Shown in pieces: positions 25,668 through 36,072 of a stretch of 45,142 bases of DNA (within the stretch, counting starts at the first letter, position 1; each line of letters starts with the position of its first letter). Under the pieces are notes generated by a model that saw only the letters and a program-made list of their open reading frames with translations, searched no databases and was not told where the DNA came from. This stretch comes from Chryseobacterium sp. ISL-6 (GTDB lineage: Bacteria > Bacteroidota > Bacteroidia > Flavobacteriales > Weeksellaceae): contig NZ_JAGGPT010000020.1 in the NCBI RefSeq assembly GCF_018613715.1, positions 1 through 45,142 of the forward strand. Direction: 5' to 3'. The position numbers were made by a program, and so were the translations under genes.

Positions 25668-26661
25668 AAGTTAGCAACTCCAGTTTTTTATGTTTGTGTA
25701 AACTTATATATAGTTACCAAAATTATAATTGGTATAGCTGGTATAACCAAACAAAGTTAATAGTAATTATGCATTTGGGGATAAGTAGCTAATGAATTTT
25801 AAGGGATGTTTAAATTTTAGGATAGAATACCACACAAAAATTAATAATTAGAATAATATTTTTTATATTAATAATAATTATTTGTTTATATTTGATGTAT
25901 TGATGAAATAAAAAAACCGGAGTAGGATGAATCTCCGGTTACACACAAATAAATGACAAAAAAATTTTATATTCAAGTAATGTATTGCTTGAATATTATA
26001 CTTAATTTATCATACAGCTTTGAGAAATATATATAGTTCAATAAGCTTCAATAGTTTGTTCAAATCTAGAACAATAAATAATCAACTTCGACATCATAAA
26101 GCAGGAAATCCTGTTTTATATTTGCGAGCTGGAAAAAGTTATAGTTTTTAAAAGTTAATCCTGTTATGAATATAACTTCAAAGCACTGCATATGTACTTT
26201 ACTTAGCTTTTTTGTCTGGTGTAAAATTAAAAAATACTTCGTAACAACCGTATAAAAACCATGTAGTTTTATATAGCGGTTACTATAAAAGAATCATTAT
26301 AACTATTTCCTGATCCAGCATACATTTTAATGGCGAGCAATATTTACTACCTCACAGATGACTTTTTAGAACTATCTTTACTCAACTGATGGACATCACA
26401 AGTTTTTAATATAATTTAGCATTTACGATATAATAACTCAATTTTTTATCAGAGTTATAATTTAACAGTGATTTGGAACTAATTTTAAGCAATTGTAAAG
26501 CATCCTGATTTCTCTTTCTCGCTGAGGACATCAAACCTTGTCATAATCCTTTCCATCCATAAAGAGAATTCTGTCCTGTCAATATTCATAATATCCTGTT
26601 ATAAAGACCTTATTAAGGTTTTGTGTAAGGAGTTGTAAAAATTTGGTATCATACACTTTTT
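25668..26661. other. AT-rich intergenic kilobase with no gene seen
   Basis: Almost 1 kb of AT-rich sequence with no coding frame or family match. It contains the hairpin at 25914-25941 and an imperfect palindrome TTCAAGTAAT/ATTGCTTGAA at 25972-25993. It may be eroded mobile DNA. Confidence 0.5.
25914..25941 (-). terminator. Terminator-like hairpin, minus strand
   Basis: Read on the minus strand, AACCGGAG and CTCCGGTT flank a 10-base loop and are followed by a run of T. No gene upstream of it (above 25941, minus strand) is recognisable, so its transcript is unknown. Confidence 0.55.
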
Positions 26662-27187
26662 GCTGACCATTTACAATATCTCATTGTCTTGATGGATGGA
26701 ATTGTCTTCAAAGTAAGAGAAAGCTCTAAAGTCGTTGATAAAACTGTTTATCTGGCTGTTGGATTAAACCGTGACGGAAAAAAGGAGGTATTGGGAATGT
26801 GGCTTGAAAAAAATGAAAGCTCGCCCTTCGGGTTTACGCAGACTATCCGTTCTGTCTTTCCTGAATCTCAAACCCAAATTTGTGATGAGTTGACTGTATT
26901 TTTTGAATTTCCTCTCGGGCTACGAAAAATAATATATACAACTAATTTAATTGAAGATCTAAATGGTAAAATCACAAAATATACCAAAAATAAAATGTGT
27001 TTTTCCACCGATGATGCTGTAATGAAATCTGTTTATTTAGCTTTAAAAGAAGCTACTAAAAAATGAAAAATACCTATTCAAAATTGGGGATTGTTCTCAC
27101 CAATTTATGTTTATTTTTGAAAAAAGGCTCAGATTATAAAAATCCAAGCCCTAACTTTTTAACTTACACACTTTGTGGGAAAGTGTC
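26662..27187 (+). pseudogene. IS256-type transposase remnant with right end
   Basis: The frame from about 26662 reads DHLQYLIVLMDGIVFKVRES, then VDKTVYLAVGLNRDGKKEVL and GMWLEKNESS, the IS256 catalytic-domain beginning. The sequence jumps across missing core parts to TQTIRSVFPESQTQIC, then to FFEFPLGLRKIIYTTNLIED and VMKSVYLALKEATKK, the C-terminal signature. A TGA then replaces the usual W before the IPIQNWGL tail. At 27158-27187, ACACACTTTGTGGGAAAGTGTC looks like the IS256 terminal repeat. Most of the middle is deleted, so it is inactive. Confidence 0.7.
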
Positions 27188-27371
27188 TAGCATATGTAGA
27201 CTGCAAATTACAAAACTATCTCTTATGAAACACTGCCCTATGCTATAGTATAAATCAGTTCACTTTTTACTGATTTACATTACTACTAAGAAAATTAAAT
27301 TGTTAGCATAGAGAAAAAGACACATCATTTTTGTTTTGCGCTATAACGAGTCCCCTTCAAAGTAAGAATTG

Positions 27372-28385
27372 TTATGCTGGGCAGGGAATTAATTTTACCG
27401 ATTTCTTATTCCCATCATATTTTAACTCTCTTGTATTACCTGTAGTTTTATCACTTTTATAAACTTCTAATCCGTCAATTTTCACTTTCTCTTCAAGAAA
27501 TTGAGTAAACAACTTTTCAACCACCTCCGAATCATCAAGCTCACTTTCGGATAATTGATCATATGCTCTCCTATACCAACTCTCCCAACCTTTTAAAGTT
27601 CCAGGACCTATATTATAATTTCCATCTCCTGAATATTTTAGTATATAATTTCCTTGTGATGTAATTACCATACCAAAAGCATCACTCATTGTTCCGCGAG
27701 CTGCTGCATTTCTGACACAAGTTGTTAGGAAAGTAGATATATCGCTAGGTGAAAAAATCTTAACAACTCCATCTTTACTGTCAAGATGAGTATGAATATA
27801 ACCAAAATATTTTTCGGGAAACTTCAAATTATCATTTGTAGCGTTCGTTAAGTATTCATAATTAACCTGCGTGCCATATGCAGCAGCTACCCCAATTTCT
27901 TGATCATTATTAAATATTTCTTGTTTATCTAACTCTGAAACTTTATTTCTAAAAATTTGGTCGGCGTTCTGGATTTTCATCTTTTGACAAGGATTCATGG
28001 TGTAATTATCAGTGGATATTTCACCAACTGTATCTCCTTCTGCAAATAATTCAGGATCGTGGCAATCTTCATAAGGTTCACTCCTCCCAGAATTTATTAA
28101 GCCTTTAGACCAGACATTAAACTCTCCATATTTTTCATCTATTTTTGATGATTTTTTTATTGTATTTATTGTATGACCATCAATAGTCTCATTATAACTT
28201 TCCAGGGCTATCTTAAAACCATTTCCGTAGTTAATTGCTATTTGTTTTTTCGATGAAAATGCTTGAGACTTTTTTGAATATTTTTCCTCTTTCCCAATAA
28301 GAAAGTCTACTTCAGAGCTCCAAGAGCTTGTACAAATAACCAATGCTGTCAAAAGCATAAACTGAATAGTTATTTTTTCTTTCAT
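27372..28385 (-). CDS. Secreted protein with a JAMM/MPN-like metalloprotease motif
   Basis: A 337-residue exported protein (signal peptide MKEKITIQFMLLTALVICTS). The middle contains a JAMM-like set: Glu163 in DQEIGVAAAYG, then YFGYIHTHLDSKDG (His198, His200), and FSPSDISTFL with Ser212 and Asp215. This matches E..HxH..SxxD, the zinc site of JAB1/MPN+ peptidases, with a slightly long H-to-S spacing (11). Cysteines at 108, 133 and 223 may form disulfides. JAMM enzymes remove ubiquitin-like tags or process partners; secreted bacterial forms are not well understood. The rest of the sequence shows no known domain. It is isolated between IS debris and a long gap. Confidence 0.65.
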   Translation of the reverse strand: MKEKITIQFMLLTALVICTSSWSSEVDFLIGKEEKYSKKSQAFSSKKQIAINYGNGFKIALESYNETIDGHTINTIKKSSKIDEKYGEFNVWSKGLINSGRSEPYEDCHDPELFAEGDTVGEISTDNYTMNPCQKMKIQNADQIFRNKVSELDKQEIFNNDQEIGVAAAYGTQVNYEYLTNATNDNLKFPEKYFGYIHTHLDSKDGVVKIFSPSDISTFLTTCVRNAAARGTMSDAFGMVITSQGNYILKYSGDGNYNIGPGTLKGWESWYRRAYDQLSESELDDSEVVEKLFTQFLEEKVKIDGLEVYKSDKTTGNTRELKYDGNKKSVKLIPCPA

Positions 28386-29747
28386 TTTGTTGTTTCTGTT
28401 TTTTAGTTTGCTAATAATAGTAGCTTATACATCATTTAAATTAATTTTTAACCTAAGTACATTTCTCACTTACTTCCGGTTGAAAGGATAAGATTTGTGA
28501 CGGAAAATTCCCACAGAAAACATACAAGCAAATCTTGCTAATGAGATACATAGAACAGCCTTAGATACTGATGTTAGAAGTAACAATATTCACTTCGTTG
28601 TCAGTAGCTCCAACTGATGCAGGTCAAAAAAATGGTAGATTAGTTTTAGTAAAAACCTCAAATATGAGGAACGTGAATGTACATGAGATTCAAATATCAC
28701 AAAAAGTTTATTTACTTTTTTTTTCTAAAATTCCTGAGAATTTGTTGTTTTGTAATTTATCTCTTGCCATAATAGAAAGAAACTTGATACACAACCAACA
28801 ATTAAATTATTCTAATCATTTTTATAATTTTAATTACTATCTAGCAATTTATTATTCAATAATTGCATTATTATACATTTGTAAAAAAGGCTAAAAAATA
28901 TTAGTATCTGACAGGTACCATAACAATCCAGATACTTAAAAACTAAAATTCAGATATTAATGTTTTCACTATCTGACCAAAGTATATTTATAATAATAAT
29001 GTTTTGTTTAAAATTACTTTGCAATAATAACAAGATGTTTACCATATTCCAATGAAAAGAAGTCGTATTATCATTAGCAATCTATAGTTCTTTAACTACG
29101 AATAAGAGGAAACTAACCTAAAAAGAGATACCTAGGCTTTTAAAATTTTAGAGTTAAAGAAAGTATTTTTCATCCGGGTCCAATAGATCTTGTACAATTG
29201 ATAAAGGGTAGAAATGAAAAATAGAATCATCCATTAATTCCTTTCTGGTATATCATTTATATTCCGCTAGCGTATTCTTTTCTACTAAGGTAATGTCGGA
29301 TTTCGAACTAATCCAAATTTAACGAGTCCCATTAAACTAATGCCAAAGTAGCGTTTGTATATAATTGTTGAAAAATGGTTAGAATTCAATCAGATTACAA
29401 ACATGTATAGATTCTTGAAACGGAAATGTACCTGCAATACTCTCAAAAACTCAATAGAATTCAACAATATGAGTACTAAATATTTAAATGTAGTAATAAT
29501 GCTACACTTAATTAAAGATAATACTACGCTATATCAATGAAATATTACAATCATGTTCAATAAATTTATTCTTGAAATTTAATAGAAATATGATGAGCTG
29601 TTAAGATTGTATTAAGTTTCAGATCAGCTAATACGCTCAGATTGGAAAAGTACTAGCATTACAACAAGACATAAATGTATTTTGACTTAGTTATGTCCAC
29701 TTTATTCTATAAAAAATTTAAATACTAATAACCAAAATAGTCAAAAA
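28386..29747. other. Long gap with only weak coding traces
   Basis: About 1.36 kb of AT-rich sequence. Two adjacent frames around 28505-28690 read ENIQANLANEIHRTALDTDV and DAGQKNGRLVLVKTSNMRNV, which might be remains of one broken gene, but no family was recognised. The rest shows no plausible frame, RNA or terminator. Confidence 0.4.
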
Positions 29748-30506
29748 ATGAAAAAAATTAGATTAATTTTCTTGATCATATTATCTCCGACTGTTTCCTT
29801 TTCTCAAAGTTCTTTTTATGTAAACCAAACGAAGGATAAAAACTCGCTTACTGTAAAAGGTAATGCTTCGATCGGCAGTAGCTATATAGATATTGTTGCA
29901 CCACTGAACGGGACAATCATTGAAGGCAAATTAGGTGTGGGGACTAGTAATCCCTTAGAAAAGCTACATGTCAATGGTGAAATTAGGGTAGATGCTACAA
30001 AGATTTCTTCAATAAACGGTTCATCGGTGAATTGGGGAAATTTACGTACAGCAGCAGCTTCAGGTTGGCAAATGCCTTTAGGCTGGAGATCTGATAATAC
30101 TTTAGCTGTTTTGCCTGGGCGATTACAAACCGAAGTCAGTTTATATGCATCAAAAGAGGGTACATTATTAACGGTACCATCCGTTTCCTGGAGAAATGGA
30201 ACTAACACTAATGATCGTTACGCTCTTAAAATTGAAGGTTTTTTTGATAATAATTGTTCAGCACCAATCAGTGGATTACTGACATTATATATTACTTCAC
30301 GCCAAATGGCTGTGACTCTTAATAATAAAGAAGTAGGCACAATTACAACTCCTTCTCCAGGTATATATGTATGGACCTCCCCCGGAAGTGCTTGTGGAGG
30401 AAACCGTAATTTTACTTATGACAGTAATACAAGAGTATTATCGTATGGAGGCACTGGAGGCAGCACGATATTAAATGGTACTGCTACTTTGTATGGGACT
30501 ATTTAA
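29748..30506 (+). CDS. Secreted surface-type protein of unknown function
   Basis: A 252-residue exported protein with signal peptide MKKIRLIFLIILSPTVSFSQ. It has a short repeat-type segment KLGVGTSNPLEKLHVNGEIR, a motif of Bacteroidetes exported and fibre-like proteins that resembles phage-tail chaperone regions. The following beta-rich domain includes GWQMPLGWRSDNTLAVLPGR, then two Cys (NNCSAPI and SACGGN) and a Gly/Thr-rich end LSYGGTGGSTILNGTATLYG. No enzyme motif is visible. A weak hairpin terminator lies downstream at 30760. It stands alone. Confidence 0.7.
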   Translation: MKKIRLIFLIILSPTVSFSQSSFYVNQTKDKNSLTVKGNASIGSSYIDIVAPLNGTIIEGKLGVGTSNPLEKLHVNGEIRVDATKISSINGSSVNWGNLRTAAASGWQMPLGWRSDNTLAVLPGRLQTEVSLYASKEGTLLTVPSVSWRNGTNTNDRYALKIEGFFDNNCSAPISGLLTLYITSRQMAVTLNNKEVGTITTPSPGIYVWTSPGSACGGNRNFTYDSNTRVLSYGGTGGSTILNGTATLYGTI

Positions 30507-30949
30507 TCATTTATTCTTTTTATAGATCTGCTTAATTAGTCATAAATTTATTTTAGATTTTTCACCGTTATGTAATGGGATCTTATTAATAATTACAGAT
30601 GCAATTAATTATTTCCACCTCTTTTCTAATAATTTAGTTTCCGACAATCAAATTTATTTCTTAATCAAACATAATAATTAATTTTAAGTTTTATGGACAG
30701 AATAGGATGAGTATTTATTGTCTTTACCTGTAATTTTTTTTCAAAATTTATGTTTTTCTTAGTCCTTCCCCGGAAGGACTTTTATTTGTTACCATCTTAA
30801 GATCTTTCTTATATCTATTAAATGCATCCGATTATTAACCTATTTTTTAAAATCACAGTCAAAAAGAGCCAAATTATACCTGCAAATACCTTTTGTATTA
30901 TATAATATAAAAGACTGCTAAATTCGATACTGAATAAAGATTTAGTATA
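30507..30949. other. Intergenic region before the conjugative element genes
   Basis: About 440 bases, AT-rich, with the terminator at 30760-30788 and nothing else recognisable. The left boundary of the conjugative element is probably here or further left; no integrase or repeat end was seen. Confidence 0.45.
30760..30788 (+). terminator. Terminator before the conjugative element
   Basis: AGTCCTTCC/GGAAGGACT, a perfect 9-base stem with two-base centre, followed by TTTATTTG. It lies 250 bases after the secreted protein. Confidence 0.7.
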
Positions 30950-31288
30950 ATGGATAAATTTGAAAATACTCAGTATTCAGATCAGGTTCTGATCAATAAT
31001 TTAAATGCTTTAGATGCTAAAGACTCCACCGCTGGGGGTGTTAAAAACATAAAAAAAGCAAAATTAAACTTAAATTCCCATTTAGGAAAAAGCGGGAATT
31101 CTCTTTTAAGAATTAATAAACAGGGTGATTTCTTCTCCAACTTTTTTTCTAACTTTTTCAGTCAACTTAAAAATCCCTCAGAGTTTTCTTTTCTTAAAGT
31201 TTTCTCTACTCATCAAGAAAATTCCACTAATACTTTAAAAACAAAACTACCCAAACCAATCAAAGAATTTATTAATACAACCACATAA
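30950..31288 (+). CDS. Small protein of the conjugative element, unknown
   Basis: A 112-residue, Asn/Lys/Phe-rich protein, with no signal peptide or membrane helix. It starts MDKFENTQYSDQVLINNLNA and has a repeat FFSNFFSNFFSQL around residues 61-73. No family is recognised. It precedes the DUF3945-type gene by 16 bases and is likely in the same transcript. Such small genes before DUF3945 are common in Bacteroidetes conjugative elements but uncharacterised. Confidence 0.55.
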   Translation: MDKFENTQYSDQVLINNLNALDAKDSTAGGVKNIKKAKLNLNSHLGKSGNSLLRINKQGDFFSNFFSNFFSQLKNPSEFSFLKVFSTHQENSTNTLKTKLPKPIKEFINTTT

Positions 31289-31304
31289 CAAAAATAACAA
31301 ACCT

Positions 31305-32361
31305 ATGAGTACTACTACCCTATCATCAGAAAAGGAATATCAATATTCCGCTGAACAAATAGACTGGAATACGATGTCAAAATTTGGCTTAGACCAGGAA
31401 AAGCTAGAAAAACTAAATGCCCTTGACCCATTATTAAAAGGCTATAAGACCAACGATCTTATTCCTATTACTATTAAGTTAGGAAATTCGGTCAGTAGGA
31501 TGGATGTTCGTCTCTCTTTACAAACGAATGATACTGGTGAGGTTTTTGTTAACCTGCATGGTATCAGAAAAGAGCCCACTTTCAATTACCCGTTTTTAGG
31601 ACATGAATTTACTCCTGAAGATAAGAAAAATCTTTTAGAAAATGGAAATATGGGACGGGTTGTTGATCTTATCAATCCTAAAACCGATGAAATCATTCCT
31701 TCGGTCATAAGCAGAGACCGGTTAACCAATGAACTGGTTGCCTATCGTGCCGAGAACATTAAGATCCCTGAGGAAATCAAAGGTGTCAGGTTAGATGAGG
31801 CTCAAACACAAACACTCTTAGAAGGCCAATCTCTTTACATTGAAGGAATGGTTTCCAAAAAAGGAGAATCCTTTAATGCTACCTTACAATTTAATGCTGA
31901 TAAAAAATACGTTGAGTTTTTATTCGACGGATCATATGTTAACCGGCAATCTCATAATAACCAACAGCACCAAAGTCAATCTTTTGAGATTCCAAGAACC
32001 TTCAGAGGTAAGGAACTTGATGAAGCGCAGTTTGCTCAATTAAAATTGGGCAACACTATTTATATCGATGGACTTATTGATAAAAAACACCAACCTTATC
32101 AAGGTTATATTACGTTTAATAAGGAGACGGGAAAAGTTGATTTCTCATTTCAAGATCCCAACCAGCTTAAAAAACACCTTATTCCTACTGAGGATCATAA
32201 AACCCAAGTGGCTGTTAATTCTGACGGGAAAACTAATGAGGGCTACTAAGAATACCAAAGAACCTTTACAAAGGGCACAACAAATACCGAAGAACAAAAA
32301 ACAACTTGAACAGCAGGAGAACCATAAAGTTCCTGTTAAATCACGAGGCCGGAAAATTTAG
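31305..32361 (+). pseudogene. DUF4099/DUF3945 conjugative element protein with a C-terminal frameshift
   Basis: The first frame (31305-32249) gives 314 residues: a DUF4099-like N-terminus (AEQIDWNTMSKFGLDQEKLE, LIPITIKLGNSVSRMDVRLS) and then two DUF3945-type units (EIKGVRLDEAQTQTLLEGQS; RTFRGKELDEAQFAQLKLGN followed by TIYIDGLIDK). It stops after NEGY, but the next frame encodes ATKNTKEPLQRAQQIPK and the typical basic tail ending KSRGRKI at 32361. Removing one G in the run at 32240-32242 joins them, so a single-base insertion is likely. These proteins occur beside topB in Bacteroidetes conjugative elements; their role is unknown. Confidence 0.75.
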
Positions 32362-32397
32362 AATAAAAGCCACATAACATTCAAATAAAAGATTATT

Positions 32398-34389
32398 ATG
32401 AAAGTTGTACTAACAGAAAAGCCTAGTGTGGCAAGAGAAATTGCATTACTACTGGGTGCATCTGAAAAAAAAGACGGTTATTTTAGTGGTAATGGCTACT
32501 GTGTTACCTGGACATTTGGACATTTGATTACACTAGGAATGCCTGAAGATTATAGTATTTCAGATTTTAACAAAAACATGCTTCCAATACTCCCTAACCC
32601 TTATTTTTTAACCATTAGAAAAGCCAAAAAAGAAAAAGCTTTTGTTACCGATAAAGATGCTTTAAACCGGATAAAAGTACTAGATCAGCTTTTTAATCAG
32701 TGTGACAGTATTATTGTTGCAACAGATGCGGGACCTGAAGGCGAGCTTATTTTCAGATATATCTACCAATATCTGAAATGCAAAAAACCTTTTAAACGTT
32801 TATGGATCAGTTCCCTTACTGAAAAATCTCTTAAGAAGGGTTTTGACAACTTAAAGCCGGGAGATCAGTTTGATGGATTATATTACGCTGCTGAGTGCAG
32901 AAACAGAGCTGACTGGATTGTCGGTTTAAATTCTACACAGGCATTGACCATTACCACGGGGAAAGACATTTATTCACTGGGAAGAATACAAACTCCTACC
33001 CTGTCATTAATTTGTCAAAAGTCTTTTGACAAACAAGCTGGATAACAAAAGAAAGCAGACGATTTACTGAAATCCATTGAAAGAAACGGGAATACTGCAA
33101 CGATCACCTTTATTACAAAGAAAGAAATTACAGAAAATCCACCTGTGCTTTTTAATCTGACGGACTTACAAAAGGAGGCCAATAAAAAATTGAACTTTTC
33201 TGCCCAAGAAACCCTGAACATTGCTCAGGGTTTATACGAGAAGAAGTTTATTACTTATCCCCGCCCTGGAAGTAAATATATTTCTGAAAATTTGTGGACT
33301 GAAATTCCAGATCTTATAAGATCACTTAAGGAAAGAGAAAACTGCAAAAACGCGATAGCCAGTGTTATATGGGGAAATTTCAATAAAAGTATTGTAAATG
33401 AACTAAAAGCTACCGATCATCATGGACTCTTAACCACAGAAAAGATTCCATCTGCACTATCAGCAAAAGAAAATGCTCTATATGATTTGATTGCTTTTAG
33501 ATTGCTGGAAGCAGTTTCCCAATCGTGTATAAAGGAGGTCACCGAAGTGGGCTTGCAATCATTACATTACGAATTCATCACAAAAGGATCTCGGATTCTT
33601 CAACCAGGCTGGCGTGCCATTCGAGGGAACTTTTTTGATGACCTTGAATACCTGCAGGATCTTCCGGAATTAAAAGAGGGTACTGAAATCAAAATTAAAG
33701 CCTCCAATCTACAAGAAAGAAAAACTCAACCCCCAACATTATATACAGAGGCTGGAATTATTTCAGCCATGGAAACTGCAGGAAGAAATATTGACAATGT
33801 TCAAGAAAAGAGTACAATAAAAAATATGAGCATCGGTACTCCGGCTACAAGAGCTTCTGTCATTGAAACGTTGTTAAGCAAAAACTATATTCGACGGGAT
33901 AATAATTCGCTGATTCCCACAGAGAAAGAAATACAGTTATATGAAGTGGTCAAAGACAAAAAAATTGCGGATGTGGCAATGATGGCCGGGTGGGAATTGG
34001 CTATGAATAAAATTCAAAATAATAAGCTCAATTTCCAAGGTTTTCAAAAACAAATTAAGGTCCATACAGTAGCAATTACCAAAGAATTGCTTTCATTAAA
34101 AATTACCCAACCTGAACTTCATAATATTATTTGTCCAAAATGTAAAAAGCAGCAACTACTCATACTTGACAAAATCATTAGATGTCCTGATGAAGTATGC
34201 AGCTGGATACAAGTCAGAAATATCTGTGGAGTCCGAATTGGTATACCAGACATAAAGAGTCTTGTCACCGATGGCAAAACCACTTTAATTAAAGAGATGA
34301 AAATAAAATCCGGAAAGGAATTTAATGCTTACATTGTTTTAAGAGAGGATAATAAAACTACATTTGAATTTGAAAAAGGCAGCAAATAG
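32398..34389 (+). pseudogene. topB: DNA topoisomerase III, disrupted in the middle
   Basis: The reading frame is the same throughout but has a TAA at 33043-33045. Part one has the opening KVVLTEKPSVAREIALLLGA and TOPRIM motif VATDAGPEGELIFRYI, in which the usual DAGREGE is DAGPEGE. Part two contains LFNLTDLQKEANKKLNFSAQ and the strand-cleavage region KKFITYPRPGSKYI, with Pro where most have Thr, and ends with a zinc-ribbon-like CPKCKKQQ. Between SLICQ and KKADDLLK about 30-45 residues usual in the family are absent, replaced by KSFDKQAG, a stop and a perfect palindrome. TopB would relax and decatenate transfer DNA; here it is very likely inactive. Confidence 0.8.
33011..33033. repeat. 23-bp palindrome at the topB lesion
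   Basis: TTTGTCAAAAG, T, CTTTTGACAAA: 11-base perfect arms. It lies where the family's conserved segment is missing, 10 bases before the in-frame TAA, consistent with a template-switch or repair scar. Confidence 0.7.
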
Positions 34390-34596
34390 CAATGCTGTTT
34401 TGTCTTTATATTTCTCAAAAATGAGAACTAATAATTCAAATAGAGTCTCTTCTTTGATAAACTCCGAAGCTAATGTAAAAGATCCTTCCCATATGCCATA
34501 CAGGAGGGATACATCTGACTTGCTTCATCTCTAAATTTTATCTGGCGGTGTAAACTACTAAAAAAACAATTATTACTTTATTATAATAAATATATT

Positions 34597-34624
34597 AAAC
34601 TCTTAGCAATTAAGCTAAGAGTTT
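34597..34624. terminator. Terminator between topB and the DUF937 gene
   Basis: AACTCTTAGC/GCTAAGAGTT around AATTAA, with a T-rich plus-strand flank (TTTGGTTTG) and an A-rich opposite flank. It can end the topB transcript and the convergent DUF937 transcript. Confidence 0.75.
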
Positions 34625-34648
34625 GGTTTGTTATATTGAATAAATTAA

Positions 34649-35305
34649 TTATTTACCTCCAAAGATATTACCAAGGAAGCTACCTAAGCCACTTCCGTTT
34701 TGTTGTCCGTTTCCACTTCCACCACCCAATACACTTCCCAGTATATCAGTTAATGGATTTCCTGAGGACTGGGTCTCTCCTCCCATAACACTTCTGAGAA
34801 TATCATTGATTGGATGAGATTCCTGATTTTGAACTTGGTTTGAAGCACTTCCAAGGATTCCTCCCAAAAGATCTCCCAGCCCACCTGCACCTACATTATT
34901 TTGTTGCTTTTGCTGACCAATGAACCCCATCACAACAGGGGCAAGCATTGAAAGGGTGGGTCCTATTTTGTCTACTGAAATCCCTGTGTTTTGTGAGAGG
35001 TGGTTTTCAACGTCGCTTCTTTGTCCTCCGAAGATGTGATCAAGAATAGATCCTCCTTCAGCCTGTCTTGCTTCAACCCCTGAAGGGTCATTTAAAATAT
35101 TTCCGTTATGATCTTTATCCAGAGCATTATTTAGGGCTTCTGCTTCTTTAGCATCCTTGGATTTATTTCTAAGATGAGAAATAATAAGAGGGGTTGCTAC
35201 TGCTAATAGGGCAATCACCTGATTTTTGCTGATCCCGAATTTATTTCCAGCCTGCTCAGCAACCTGGTTACTGGTGCCTCCTGTAAGTAAGTCAAGTAAA
35301 CTCAT
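34649..35305 (-). CDS. DUF937 (YidB-like) protein, cargo
   Basis: A 218-residue protein. The first 70 residues include LLDLLTGGTSNQVAEQAGNK and QVIALLAVATPLIISHLRNK, the DUF937/YidB pattern of tandem short helices. The second unit has ILDHIFGGQRSDVENHLSQN and LSMLAPVVMGFIGQQKQQN. The C-terminus has Gly/Ser/Asn-rich repeats, NPLTDILGSVLGGGSGNGQQ and SFLGNIFGGK. No function is established for the family. It lies inside the conjugative element as cargo between topB and mobC, possibly with the following small basic gene. Confidence 0.8.
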   Translation of the reverse strand: MSLLDLLTGGTSNQVAEQAGNKFGISKNQVIALLAVATPLIISHLRNKSKDAKEAEALNNALDKDHNGNILNDPSGVEARQAEGGSILDHIFGGQRSDVENHLSQNTGISVDKIGPTLSMLAPVVMGFIGQQKQQNNVGAGGLGDLLGGILGSASNQVQNQESHPINDILRSVMGGETQSSGNPLTDILGSVLGGGSGNGQQNGSGLGSFLGNIFGGK

Positions 35306-35344
35306 TGTATATTTATTTAGATATTAGTATATTAAAATTATTAA

Positions 35345-35392
35345 AAATATGCCATTCAAAATGGCCTGCCCCTCTTTTAGGGGTTGTCTTAA
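35345..35392 (-). terminator. Double hairpin after the PBCV-adaptor gene
   Basis: On the minus strand, CCCCT/AGGGG and then GCCATT/AATGGC followed by ATATTTTT. Together they make a likely terminator just after the gene ending at 35399. Confidence 0.6.
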
Positions 35393-35398
35393 CTTCTA

Positions 35399-35914
35399 TT
35401 ACTGTCTCTTAATATAGGTTTTGTTTCCGTTTTTATTGATGTAATATTTACCACCTCTGGGACCTGTCAATATTTCTTCACCATTAGGACCTTTTAAACT
35501 CCGGTCTATGGTAGGTTTATAATCTTTTGTAGAGTTTACGTTTGAAACATTTGGCCTGTTAACAGTTTGAATCGGTTCCGATGTTGCCACTGTCTTTTCT
35601 TTTGCACTGCTGTAACGTTTATCTGGTGTACCGTCCTTCTTTAACTTAACACTACTTGTATTTGAAGTTGTTGATACTTGAGGTGCATACCGTTTATCCG
35701 GTGTACCATCTTTCTTTAACCTTGTACTTGGGACCGCGGTAACTTTATCTGAAGTAGCCGCCGAGACCTTAGAAGTATAACGTTTATCCGGCGTGCCATC
35801 TTTTTTCAGCTTAACAGCAGTTGCTGTTTCTTTTTTAGCTGTTGTAATTGTTTGTGCAATACTTAAATTAACACAGAAGGTCATAATGCCTATCAATAAT
35901 ACTAGTTTTCTCAT
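35399..35914 (-). CDS. Secreted PBCV-basic-adaptor repeat protein, cargo
   Basis: A 171-residue exported protein (signal peptide MRKLVLLIGIMTFCVNLSIA). It has three near-identical LKKDGTPDKRY units near residues 37, 67 and 95, the PBCV-specific basic adaptor motif (a short domain named in chlorella viruses and common in Flavobacteria), separated by Ser/Thr/Val-rich linkers. The C-terminus ILTGPRGGKYYINKNGNKTY is another conserved module found in similar exported proteins. Role unknown; possibly cell-surface binding. It lies inside the conjugative element as cargo, upstream of the DUF937 gene on the same strand. Confidence 0.75.
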   Translation of the reverse strand: MRKLVLLIGIMTFCVNLSIAQTITTAKKETATAVKLKKDGTPDKRYTSKVSAATSDKVTAVPSTRLKKDGTPDKRYAPQVSTTSNTSSVKLKKDGTPDKRYSSAKEKTVATSEPIQTVNRPNVSNVNSTKDYKPTIDRSLKGPNGEEILTGPRGGKYYINKNGNKTYIKRQ

Positions 35915-36072
35915 GGTTTTTTATTTAGGTTTTAAAATTCGTTTTCATTATAAATTATAAAGTTTCAGTGACAACTTAATTTTCTTATTCTAGACATATC
36001 AAAAAATAATTAATGATCCATTAACTTAAAAATACTTTAAACACCGCTGATTTTTAATAATTCCATTGTTTT

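Noticed and set aside
25972..25993. Imperfect 22-base palindrome
   Set aside because: One mismatch and no gene nearby; expected by chance in AT-rich DNA.
28571..28894. 107-codon plus-strand frame
   Set aside because: Composition changes midway to low-complexity AT-rich sequence; only a vague trace of older coding sequence.
33145..34389. Separate C-terminal topoisomerase gene
   Set aside because: It only has an internal GTG and begins in the middle of a conserved domain, so it is the rest of the broken topB.
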